Origin: Cupriavidus basilensis
Lineage (GTDB): Bacteria; Pseudomonadota; Gammaproteobacteria; Burkholderiales; Burkholderiaceae
Length of the DNA stretch: 64,000 nt
Direction: 5' to 3'
Assembly: GCF_008801925.2 (NCBI RefSeq)
Contig: NZ_CP062804.1
Coordinates: forward strand, 434,001 to 498,000
Every line of letters begins with the position of its first letter. The first letter of the stretch is position 1. The notes beneath the pieces were generated by a model. The model did not search any database, was not told where the DNA came from, and saw nothing but the letters and a program-made list of their open reading frames with translations. The position numbers and the translations under genes are program-made. Shown here one piece after another: positions 1 to 8,030 of the stretch.

Positions 1-440
1 TCATGGTGCACATCCCCTACAAGGGTAGCGGTCCGGCGCAGTCCGACTTTCTCGGCAACCAGATCCCGCTGATGGTGGATTCGGTGACGGCGGCGCTGCC
101 CCTGATCCAGTCGAAGAAGGCCGTGCCGCTGGCGGTCACGGTGGCCAAGCGCGCGCCGCAGCTGCCGTCGGTGCCTACGGTGCGCGAGGAAGGCGTTCCC
201 GGCTTCGAAGCGCTGGGCTGGGCCATCCTGATGGCGCCCAAGGGCCTGCCCCCCGCGCTCGTGAGCCAGCTTAACGCGGAAACGGTGAAGGCGCTGCAGT
301 CGCCCGAGCTGTCGAAGTTCATCACCGACCGCGGCTCGGAGCCGATGCCGATGAGCCCGGAGGAAACCGGCAAGTTCGTCGACAGCGAGATCCTCAAGTG
401 GGGCGCGGTGGTGAAGCGTTCGGGCGCCCAGGCTGATTAG
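1..440 (+). CDS. Bug/TctC-family tripartite tricarboxylate receptor, 3' end only
   Basis: This is the C-terminal part (about 146 residues) of a periplasmic solute-binding receptor of the Bug (TctC) family; the 5' end lies outside the window. The reading frame is open from the first base to a TAG at 438. Visible family features are HIPYKGSGPAQSDFLGNQI (the loop around the ligand site), VTVAKRAPQLPSVPTVREEG and the GWAILMAPKGLP segment, followed by the usual C-terminal helices. Family members bind small carboxylates or other organic acids in the periplasm, and many are encoded far from any TctAB membrane partner. The ligand cannot be inferred. A second, complete Bug receptor lies at 44328-45299. 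Confidence 0.9.
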   Translation, partial: MVHIPYKGSGPAQSDFLGNQIPLMVDSVTAALPLIQSKKAVPLAVTVAKRAPQLPSVPTVREEGVPGFEALGWAILMAPKGLPPALVSQLNAETVKALQSPELSKFITDRGSEPMPMSPEETGKFVDSEILKWGAVVKRSGAQAD

Positions 441-579
441 GAGACCATTTCAAAAAGACTGCTCAGCGCGCCTGAAGCTGTTCCTGCAGACGAGAGAGCA
501 GCCAGGGTTCAGGAATGCGCCGTGAATGTCAGCGCGGCGCTCGAAGCGAATAGAGTGGAGCGGTTCTCTGCGTTGACAT
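441..579 (-). pseudogene. IS5-family transposase C-terminal remnant
   Basis: Read on the minus strand, this stretch encodes RFERRADIHGAFLNPGCSLV and a short tail ending in TGA at 450-452. RxERRADIHxAFL is the hallmark C-terminal block of IS5-family (IS427-like) DDE transposases. Nothing else of the transposase is intact. The left edge, GAGACCATTTCAAAAA at 441, resembles the terminal inverted repeats of this IS group and starts one base after the stop of the Bug gene. It is a decayed insertion. Confidence 0.65.
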
Positions 580-831
580 CACACCACTGAGCCGGAAATG
601 CGCCACCGTCTGCCCGGCGTTGACCGCCCGCCGCTGCCGGCCGGGCATGGTGCCCCAGGCCGGTGGTACGCGCACCGGGATGTCATCCTCGCCCGCCAAA
701 ATTTTCCGCCACGGAATAAATCGCCACCGATATTTCATTTTGACCAGCGACCGGCGCCGGCCATACTGCCTGCTCGAGATGGCACACCGCAAGACACGGC
801 GCCCCAAAGGGGGCGCCTCAGATTGCTGACG

Positions 832-867
832 AACCCCACATTCTTCGGAGTGTGGGGTTTTTTGTTT
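832..867 (+). terminator. Strong rho-independent terminator with UUCG loop
   Basis: A 12-bp stem (AACCCCACATTC pairing with GAGTGTGGGGTT, one G-T wobble) closes on a TTCG tetraloop and is followed by TTTTGTTTG. It is a textbook intrinsic terminator on the plus strand, but no plus-strand gene precedes it within 390 bp except the Bug receptor. An imperfect second hairpin (GGCGCC..GGCGCC) lies just upstream near 799-817. Confidence 0.8.
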
Positions 868-924
868 GCGACGGTGCTGGCGTCAGGCCAAAATCGGCGC
901 GCGTCAAGGTAGATGTCACCTCAT

Positions 925-1176
925 TCACGCAGCCAAACGCTGGTCTTCCGCGCCTGGCTTGATACGGGTGGGCACGGCAGTCTCGCGCTCTGGGCCGAGC
1001 GTGACCGTCCCGATTGGCGACCAATCTCGCGTGTGGCGTGACCAGCGACGCGGGTTGCTCTCTTGGGCCTTGGCGTACAGATCATGGCGTGCGGCGAGAA
1101 ACTTTTGCTCGATCTGCTGGCCAGGTAGACACCCTCATCGGCCAGCATGGGCACGATGCGCTGGGCCAGGCTAACG
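925..1176 (-). pseudogene. IS3-family transposase (OrfB) remnant, frameshifted
   Basis: On the minus strand, one frame reads HVSLAQRIVPMLADEGVYLAS (about 1176 to 1115). A second frame reads EQKFLAARHDLYAKAQ and then NPRRWSRHTRDWSPIGTV, ending in a TGA at 925-927. These are the N-terminal and C-terminal blocks of IS3-group integrase-like OrfB (the C-terminal RWSRHTR..W motif is characteristic). They are joined with most of the catalytic core missing, so this is an internally deleted, frameshifted fossil. The stretch 1177-1403 beyond it shows no gene I can support. Confidence 0.6.
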
Positions 1177-1403
1177 TGCCACCGTGCATCCCTGGTTGAT
1201 CAAGTTGCTGCCGGTAGTCCGGTATCTCTCCCCTCCTCCCCCCGCGTTGCCGCAGGCGCGAGTGCGCGCCCGAAGGCCATCTCAACCCATGTCAGGATTT
1301 GTCAGCACTTCCGAAGCGGCCCTTCCTATACTTCGCGTCTCCAAGACTTTTGTAAGGGACGCCTGCTTGCCGATCCAGCCCTTTTGCACTTGTTACCCAC
1401 GGG

Positions 1404-2861
1404 ATGTCTTCGCCGACGCCCGTCGCGATGGGAGCAGGCGGTGTCGGCACGACGGTGCGTGCCGTCATCTCTGACCAGCGTTCCCACGCGGAGTACGGCT
1501 CCCCCTCGCAGGCATCCGCATCCAACACCCGCTCCAGAGTTTCCGATATGTCCGTGCCATTCACTTCCCCATCGAACGCCTCGCCTTCGGCGTATTCCGA
1601 CCACTCCGGCAGTGTTGGTCCCTCGGCCATGCCCGCCTCCTCCGTCGCAGCCACCGGCTCCAGCGCCGGTGGCCACCAGGCCCATTTCATTGCCCCGCCG
1701 GCAGTGCCGACGCAGTGCGGCCCTGAAGGCATCCTCTACGACTTCAACGACGGCGCACGCGTGCTGCTGCCCAAGGGGCAATGGCATATCGAAATCTGGG
1801 ATGAGGACACTGGCAATATCCTCTTCGCCTGCGATCCCGATGAAGGCTGGGTGACCAGCACCAAGAAGTTCTACGTCCGCTTTCGCATCAAGGTCTTCCG
1901 GCGCGGCGAGTTGACGCCCGTGCTCGACCACACCCTTGATCTCAGCGAGCGGGAGGTGCTGATCACCTTTCCAGTCGGCACACTCGGCGACCTGGTCGGC
2001 TGGATTCCCTATGCCGAACGCTTCCGCGCGCAGCACGGGTGCCGGCTCGAATGCACGATGGGGCCGCTGATCATCGATCTGTTCGCTGCCAGCTACCCGG
2101 ATATCCGCCTCACGGCGCCGGATGAGTATGTGGGCCGAACCCCGTACGCGACCTACAAGATAGGGCTCTTCTTCGGCGGCAACCTGGACAACCAGCCCAT
2201 CGATTTCCGCATGGTCGGCCTGCACCGCACGGCCGGCCACATCCTCGGCGTCGACCCAGCCGAAGCTGTCCCGCGGATGCGGCTCGATGCACCGCGCCGC
2301 ATCCCGGAGCGCTATGTCTGCATTGCCACCAAGGCCTCCTGCCAAGCCAAGTTCTGGAACAACGGGACAGGCTGGAACGAGGTGGTGGCCCACCTGAAGT
2401 CGCTGGGCTACCGCGTGCTAGCCATCGACCAGAAGGCGACGGTGGGACAGGGTTTCGTGTGGAACCACATCCCGCATGGCGCGGAGGATTTCACCGGCGA
2501 CATCCCGCTGCCGGAGCGGGTTGCGCTGCTGCAGCACGCCGACTTCTTCGTGGGCCTGTCCAGTGGGCTGTCGTGGCTGGCCTGGGCGAGCCGCATCCCG
2601 GTGGTGCTGATCAGCGGCTTCACTCTGCCCAACTGCGAGTTCCAGACGCCCTACCGGGTCTTCAACCCCCACGTCTGCAACGGATGCTGGGATGACGTGC
2701 GCACCAGCTTCGATCACTTCGACTTCTTCTGGTGCCCCCGCCACAAGGGCACCGCCCGCCAATACGAATGCAGCGCGGCCATCACCGGCCGGCAGGTGAT
2801 CGGCCATATCGACCGGCTGGTCGGGACCCTCAAACACCCGGAGCAAGCACAGCCGCAATGA
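1404..2861 (+). CDS. Autotransporter strand-loop-strand O-heptosyltransferase (TibC/Aah family)
   Basis: The family transfers heptose from ADP-glycero-manno-heptose to serines of AIDA-I-type autotransporter passengers in the cytoplasm before export. From about residue 105 the protein matches the family throughout: CGPEGILYDFNDGARVLLP at the start, TFPVGTLGDLVGWIPYAERF in the first Rossmann half, then VCIATKASCQAKFWNNGTGW, HADFFVGLSSGLSWLAWA and PVVLISGFTLP in the donor half. Near the C terminus four cysteines (C425, C428, C444, C456) have the C-x2-C-x15-C spacing of the iron-binding finger known in TibC. The product is 485 residues against about 400 for TibC. The excess is a Ser/Pro/Ala-rich N-terminal stretch of about 100 residues. 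An internal ATG at 1548 is an alternative start and neither has a good ribosome-binding site. The adhesin substrate follows after 106 bp, so the two form an operon-like pair. Confidence 0.93.
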   Translation: MSSPTPVAMGAGGVGTTVRAVISDQRSHAEYGSPSQASASNTRSRVSDMSVPFTSPSNASPSAYSDHSGSVGPSAMPASSVAATGSSAGGHQAHFIAPPAVPTQCGPEGILYDFNDGARVLLPKGQWHIEIWDEDTGNILFACDPDEGWVTSTKKFYVRFRIKVFRRGELTPVLDHTLDLSEREVLITFPVGTLGDLVGWIPYAERFRAQHGCRLECTMGPLIIDLFAASYPDIRLTAPDEYVGRTPYATYKIGLFFGGNLDNQPIDFRMVGLHRTAGHILGVDPAEAVPRMRLDAPRRIPERYVCIATKASCQAKFWNNGTGWNEVVAHLKSLGYRVLAIDQKATVGQGFVWNHIPHGAEDFTGDIPLPERVALLQHADFFVGLSSGLSWLAWASRIPVVLISGFTLPNCEFQTPYRVFNPHVCNGCWDDVRTSFDHFDFFWCPRHKGTARQYECSAAITGRQVIGHIDRLVGTLKHPEQAQPQ

Positions 2862-2967
2862 TGAACCCCGCCTGAACCAAGGCCACCGCGCCTTCCGGCG
2901 CCGGCCCGGCGGATCCCGTCCGGCCAGCCCGGTCTTCCAAGAATCCAACACCATCAGAACAACAACG

Positions 2968-5900
2968 ATGAATACAGGGCTGAACAGAACCTATCGCGTC
3001 GTCTGGAGCCGGCTCAGGAACACCTGGGTCGTCGCCTCCGAAATCACCCGCAGCGCGTGCAAGCGGAGTTCGACCAGCGCCACCGCGCCTGCGGCCAGTC
3101 TCGTGCTGGTGGCCGTCGCTGGCATGGCGCCCCTGGCCGATGCGGCCGGGGCCAGCTACAACGTGACGGGCACCGCCTTTGACCTCGGCTCGACGATCGG
3201 CGCGGGGCAGGCCTATGACCAGCAGTACGTCTTCGCGGGGGGCAAGGCGGTCGGCACCACGGTCAATAGCGGCGGCACCCAGAACATCCAAAACGGCGGA
3301 CTCGGCAGCGGCACGATGATCAACGGCGGCGGCCAGCAGGTCGTTATCGGCGGCGGCGTGACCGAGGACAGCATGGTCGGCGGCGGCGGCGTCCAGATTA
3401 TCGCCGCGGGCGCGCTCGCGGCCCGCATGGCTGTCGCCGCAGGCGGCACGCAGATCGTCTCCTCCGGCGGGAGCGCACTGAACACCACGATCGCCAGCGG
3501 CGGCGCGCTGGTCGCCGATACCGATGCCACGGCGACAGGCACAAATGCGCTGGGTGGCTTCTTCATTAGCGGCCACTCGGCCAGCAATGTCTTGCTCGAG
3601 AACGGCGGAAGCTTGTCCGTCGTCTCCGGCGGCATCGCTAGCAGCACCACGGTCAACAGCGGCGGCACGGAGTATGTCTCCAGCGGCGGCACGGCCAGCG
3701 GCACGACGGTCAACAGTGGCGGTCAACAACTGGTCAACTCAGGTGGCACGGCCAGCGGCGCCCGGGTAAACAGCGGCGGCTCCCAGTTTGTTTCCTCCGG
3801 TGCGCTCGTCAGCGGCACCACCGTCAGCAGCGGCGGCACACAGTACCTTGTCTCCGGCGCGAGCGCGCTGAACACGACGATCGCCAGCGGCGGGGCGCTG
3901 AACGCGAGCATCGACGCCACTGTGACCGGCAACAATGCCCAAGGCAGCTTCTTCATCAGTGGCCACTCGGCTAGCAATGTCCTGCTCGAGAATGGCGGCA
4001 GCCTGAGCGTGTCCTCGGGCGGCACGACCAGCGGCACCACGGTCAACCAGCGCGGCGCCGAGTATGTCGCAGCCGGCGGCTCCGCCAATGGCACAACCCT
4101 GCGTACCGGCGGCCTGCAGAGCATCAGCGGCGGCACCGCGAACAGCACCACGGTCAGTAGCGGCGGCCTGCAGATTGTCGCGTCGGGCGGCGCGGCCAAC
4201 GGCACCATCGTCAACAGTGGCGGCACCCTGAAAGTCTCCGCCGGCGGCTCGGCCAGCGGCACCGTCGCCAATGGCGGCACACTGTTCGTCAACAGCAATG
4301 GCTCGACGAATGGCACCACCGTCAACGGCGGCAGCGAGATCATTGCCGCCGGCGGCTCGGCCAACGGCACCACCCTCAACAGTGGCGGCACGCAGAGCGT
4401 GCAGTCCGGCGGCACGGCCACCGGCTCGCTTGTCAACGACGGCGGCACGCTGCTGGTCTCAGGCGGCACGGCCACCAGCGCAATCGTCAACGACGGCGGC
4501 GTGCTGCGCGTTTCAGGCGGTCAGACCGCCGCCACTACGATCCAGGGCGGCGGCCTGGAGACCATCGGCTCCGGCGGCATCGCCAGCGGCACCACCGTCA
4601 ATAGCGGCGGCTTGCAGGATGTCGGTGCCGGCGGCGTCGCCACCGGCGCCACAGTCAACAACGGCGGCAAGCAGCGCGTCTTCGCCGGCGGCTCGGCCGG
4701 TGGCACCACGGTCAACAACGGCGGCCAGCAATTGGTCTACTCCGGTGGCGCGGCCAGCGGCACCTTGGTCAACAACGGCGGCATCCTGCAGGTCTACGCC
4801 GGTGGCACCGCCACCGATACCACCTATGCCAGCGGCGGCAGCCAGGTCGTGTCCTCCGGCGGCACGGCGTCCGGCACCATCGTCAACCAGAACGGCCGGC
4901 AGGTGATCAACGCCGGCGGCACGGTATCCAACACCCAGGTAAATTCCGGTGGCGTGCAGCAGGTTACCAGCGGGGTCACGCTGAACGGCAGCCAAGGCGG
5001 CAATACGATCCGCGCCGGCGGCCTTCAGCTGATCGACGCGGGCGCCACGGTCGTTGCCCAGGAGCTGAACGGCTCGCAGACGGTCATGGGCATTGCCAAC
5101 GCCACCGAGGTCATCAGCGGCGGCTTGCAGAGCGTCGGCTCGGGCGGCATGGCGAGCGGCACCCAGGTCTACCAAGGCGGCTGGCAGGTTCTCAGCGCCG
5201 GCGGCCAGGCTTTCGGCACGCAGGTGTATTCGGGCGGCGGACAGCGTGTCGCCAGTGGCGCCACGCTGAATGCGCAGGCCAGCACGGTTGGTGCTGGGGG
5301 CCTGCAGCAGATCGATGCCGGCGCCATCGTCAACGGGCAGGCGCTCAATGGCTCCCAGTCGGTACAAGGCCAGGCCAACAGCACCTCCGTCAACAGCGGC
5401 GGCTGGCAGACCGTCCAGGCCGGCGGGTCCGCGGCAACGACGCTGGTTGGCAACGGTGGCACCCAGCAATTGATGTCCGGCGGGACTGCCTCGGGCACCA
5501 TGGTCCTTGACGGCGGCACCCTGCACGGCGCGGGGGGTACGCTGAGCGGCACCAATACCATCCGCGGCACGGGCACGCTGACTGGTGCGTCGCTTTACAA
5601 TGACGGCACGCTGGTGCTGTCGGGCAATACGCAGACCACGGCCACTCAGCTCACCGGCGCTGGCGGCCTGGCCATCCAGGGCGCCGGCCAGGTCACACTG
5701 ACCGGGTCCACTGCGCAGGCGCAAGGCATCACCCTGCAGGGCGGTACCTTGACACTGGCGGGCAGCCATGCGGCCACCAACGCCGCGGCGCTCACGCTGT
5801 CCGGCCAGGGCACCCCGCTATCGGCCAATATCAGTGGCGCCACGCTCAGCACCACGGCGGGCCACAGCCTGATACTGGCCGACGGCGCCGGCTCGACCGC

Positions 5901-7551
5901 CTCGGCCGCAGCGCTGAATATCCGAGACACCACGCTCGATGCCCGCACCAACAGCACTTTGCTGCTGGCGCGCAACGGCACCAACCTCAATATCACGGTA
6001 ACCAACGCGACCCTGTTGGGCGATGTCATCTTCCAGGACACCAGCAGCGGCCTGCTCAGCCTGACCCAGGGCAGCCAGCTCAAGGGCTTGATCGATCCGG
6101 TGGACGTCAGCGTGGACGCCAGCAGCACCTGGACCATGACTGGCAACTCGCTGCTCAAGTCACTGAGCCTGGCCGGCAAGATCGACATGCAGGCCCCGGC
6201 CGGTGCTTTCACACCGAAGACGCTGACTGTTGCCTCGCTGAACGGCCAGAACGGCACCCTCACCATGAATGTCCAGCTGGGCGGCAATGGTTCGGGCGCC
6301 GACCGTCTCGTGGTCGACGGCGGCACCGTCACCGGCAGTACCAAGCTGGCGATCCGCAACGCCAGCGGACTAGGCGCGCAGACCACTGGCGACGGCATCC
6401 TGCTGGTGCAAGCCGTCAACGGCGCCACCACCACGGCCCAGTCCGGCAAGGACGGCTTCAAGCTGGCCGGCCCGGTCACGGCAGGAGCCTACTCCTACCA
6501 GCTGAACGCTGGCGATGCGGGCGGACAAGGCCAGAACTGGTACTTGACCTCTTCGCGCACCACGCCGGACGCGCCGTCCGCGACATTCGTCAGCTTCCGT
6601 CCGGAGGCCTCGACGCTGGGCGCCGCCGCCGACATGGCCGGCCGCCTGAGCCTGATGTCCCTGGCCGACCGCTACCAGCGCCAGGGCCGTAGCACAGCGC
6701 CGCGCGAAGGCGGTGCCGGCCGGCACGCCTGGGCGCGCGTGATCGACCAGAGTCTCTCGGCCGGTTCGCGCGGTGACACAGCGGCGTCCTATTCCGGCCA
6801 TGCCGCCGGCTTGCAGCTCGGCGGCGATGCCTGGACGGGTGCCAACGATGCAGTGGGCGGCTACATGACCTACCTCAGCGGCAGCGGCAATGTGCGCGGT
6901 GCGGTCGACGGCCTGTCTGGCCAGTCCGCCGGCTCTGTCAGCAACTGGTCGGCACTGCTGGGACTGTACTGGACCCATACCAACGACGGCGGTTCCTGGG
7001 TCGACTTGGTCCTGCAGGGCGGCACCGTGCAGGGCAAGAGCAGCACGGCCTTGAACAGCACCGGAATCCGTGCCCAGGCCTACGCCGCCTCCGCCGAATA
7101 CAGCCAGCCGTTCAAGCTGAGTGGGAACCTGTCGCTGGACGGCCAGGCACAACTGATGCTCCAGCATCTGGACTACGGCTCGGCTAGCCTGCGCGACAGC
7201 ACCGGCGGCAGTACGCAAGCCTCGGTGCGGGACCGCGATCAGGCCGTCGGGCGGCTCGGCGCGCGCCTGAACTGGACCGCCGATCCCTCGGGGCACGGCT
7301 GGCGCACAGCCTTGCTGACCAACCTGTTCTACCGCACGGGCAGTACCTCCGGCACGAATTTCAGCACTGGCCCGGCCACCTCGTATGCCGGCAATGATTT
7401 CGGCAGCTGGTTGCTGGAAACCGGTGCGGAAGTGCAGTACGCCGATGGACGCGGCTCGTCGGTGTTCATCCGGGGCTCATACGGTACCCAGGTCTTCGGC
7501 AGCAGTGGTCATTCGCTGCAGGGCACCCTGGGCGTGCGCTATGCCTTCTGA
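2968..7551 (+). CDS. AIDA-I-type self-associating autotransporter adhesin
   Basis: This 1527-residue type Va autotransporter is the probable substrate of the upstream heptosyltransferase. Residues 1-60 form an extended signal peptide: NRTYRVVWSRLRNTWVVASE is the conserved ESPR block, followed by a hydrophobic core and a cleavage region at ADAAGA. From about residue 85 to 850 the passenger consists of roughly 19-residue imperfect repeats of the form GGTASGTTVNSGGTQ-V, the strand-loop-strand repeats that build a beta-helix and carry O-heptose in AIDA-I and TibA. Residues 850-1240 form a non-repetitive beta-helix and pertactin-like junction. From about 1250 to 1527 lies the 12-strand translocator, ending GTLGVRYAF with the terminal Phe needed for Bam recognition. 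A block of about 50 residues containing FFISGHSASNVLLENGGSLS occurs twice. Expected roles are autoaggregation, adhesion and biofilm; these are inferred from the family. Confidence 0.95.
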   Translation: MNTGLNRTYRVVWSRLRNTWVVASEITRSACKRSSTSATAPAASLVLVAVAGMAPLADAAGASYNVTGTAFDLGSTIGAGQAYDQQYVFAGGKAVGTTVNSGGTQNIQNGGLGSGTMINGGGQQVVIGGGVTEDSMVGGGGVQIIAAGALAARMAVAAGGTQIVSSGGSALNTTIASGGALVADTDATATGTNALGGFFISGHSASNVLLENGGSLSVVSGGIASSTTVNSGGTEYVSSGGTASGTTVNSGGQQLVNSGGTASGARVNSGGSQFVSSGALVSGTTVSSGGTQYLVSGASALNTTIASGGALNASIDATVTGNNAQGSFFISGHSASNVLLENGGSLSVSSGGTTSGTTVNQRGAEYVAAGGSANGTTLRTGGLQSISGGTANSTTVSSGGLQIVASGGAANGTIVNSGGTLKVSAGGSASGTVANGGTLFVNSNGSTNGTTVNGGSEIIAAGGSANGTTLNSGGTQSVQSGGTATGSLVNDGGTLLVSGGTATSAIVNDGGVLRVSGGQTAATTIQGGGLETIGSGGIASGTTVNSGGLQDVGAGGVATGATVNNGGKQRVFAGGSAGGTTVNNGGQQLVYSGGAASGTLVNNGGILQVYAGGTATDTTYASGGSQVVSSGGTASGTIVNQNGRQVINAGGTVSNTQVNSGGVQQVTSGVTLNGSQGGNTIRAGGLQLIDAGATVVAQELNGSQTVMGIANATEVISGGLQSVGSGGMASGTQVYQGGWQVLSAGGQAFGTQVYSGGGQRVASGATLNAQASTVGAGGLQQIDAGAIVNGQALNGSQSVQGQANSTSVNSGGWQTVQAGGSAATTLVGNGGTQQLMSGGTASGTMVLDGGTLHGAGGTLSGTNTIRGTGTLTGASLYNDGTLVLSGNTQTTATQLTGAGGLAIQGAGQVTLTGSTAQAQGITLQGGTLTLAGSHAATNAAALTLSGQGTPLSANISGATLSTTAGHSLILADGAGSTASAAALNIRDTTLDARTNSTLLLARNGTNLNITVTNATLLGDVIFQDTSSGLLSLTQGSQLKGLIDPVDVSVDASSTWTMTGNSLLKSLSLAGKIDMQAPAGAFTPKTLTVASLNGQNGTLTMNVQLGGNGSGADRLVVDGGTVTGSTKLAIRNASGLGAQTTGDGILLVQAVNGATTTAQSGKDGFKLAGPVTAGAYSYQLNAGDAGGQGQNWYLTSSRTTPDAPSATFVSFRPEASTLGAAADMAGRLSLMSLADRYQRQGRSTAPREGGAGRHAWARVIDQSLSAGSRGDTAASYSGHAAGLQLGGDAWTGANDAVGGYMTYLSGSGNVRGAVDGLSGQSAGSVSNWSALLGLYWTHTNDGGSWVDLVLQGGTVQGKSSTALNSTGIRAQAYAASAEYSQPFKLSGNLSLDGQAQLMLQHLDYGSASLRDSTGGSTQASVRDRDQAVGRLGARLNWTADPSGHGWRTALLTNLFYRTGSTSGTNFSTGPATSYAGNDFGSWLLETGAEVQYADGRGSSVFIRGSYGTQVFGSSGHSLQGTLGVRYAF

Positions 7552-8030
7552 TCCGGCACCGGGCTGAGTCCCCACGCCGCCGGCTGCCGTCCATCGGCAC
7601 CGGCGGCGCGCCGGGACAAGGAGCGTACAAACGAACGGTTCGGTACGACTGGCTGGCGCACTACCTGCTCGAGTCCGTCGCTGACGTCCAGGACCACTCC
7701 AACCAATGACCGTGGTCTTGCATTCGCGAGGGCCGCTCCACCACCACATCTTCTCGGATGCACACAGACTGCTGCTTGAGCCGGGAACCGCATCCCTTGC
7801 GCCGCAGATTTCGAGCACGACCTGGCCATCCGGGTCTTCGGAGACGCCCCCGGGTAAAACCTCGATGGTGCCCGCGCTATAAGACGTGCGAGGAACAGGA
7901 ATACTTCAGACTGCGCAACGGAAAACGCCCCGCGCTGGGCGGGGCGTTCAACCGTTCAACCGGTCACCTGCTCGACCAGTTCGCCTGGCCGCGCGCGCTC
8001 ATGCAAGCCAGCGCGGGCCGGCAACCGCGC
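7552..8030. other. Intergenic region with no recognised gene
   Basis: Between the autotransporter and the nemA-type gene there are 479 bases. Short open frames on both strands resemble no family I recognise. The only supported feature is the minus-strand terminator at 7924-7948. Possible decayed coding or mobile DNA cannot be excluded. Confidence 0.5.
7924..7948 (-). terminator. Rho-independent terminator of the nemA-type gene
   Basis: A perfect 10-bp stem (AACGCCCCGC / GCGGGGCGTT) with a 5-base loop lies about 80 bp beyond the stop of the minus-strand reductase gene. On the minus strand it runs into TTTTCCGTTG, a short T tract. Confidence 0.75.

Noticed and set aside
3723..5769. Long minus-strand open frames (255 and 418 codons) across the adhesin passenger
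   Set aside because: They are mirror images of the GC-rich repeat codons of the plus-strand gene, have Ala/Gly/Pro composition and no start signals.
7477..7829. Minus-strand open frames downstream of the adhesin
   Set aside because: They overlap the adhesin 3' end, resemble no family and have no start signal; kept only as unexplained intergenic DNA.
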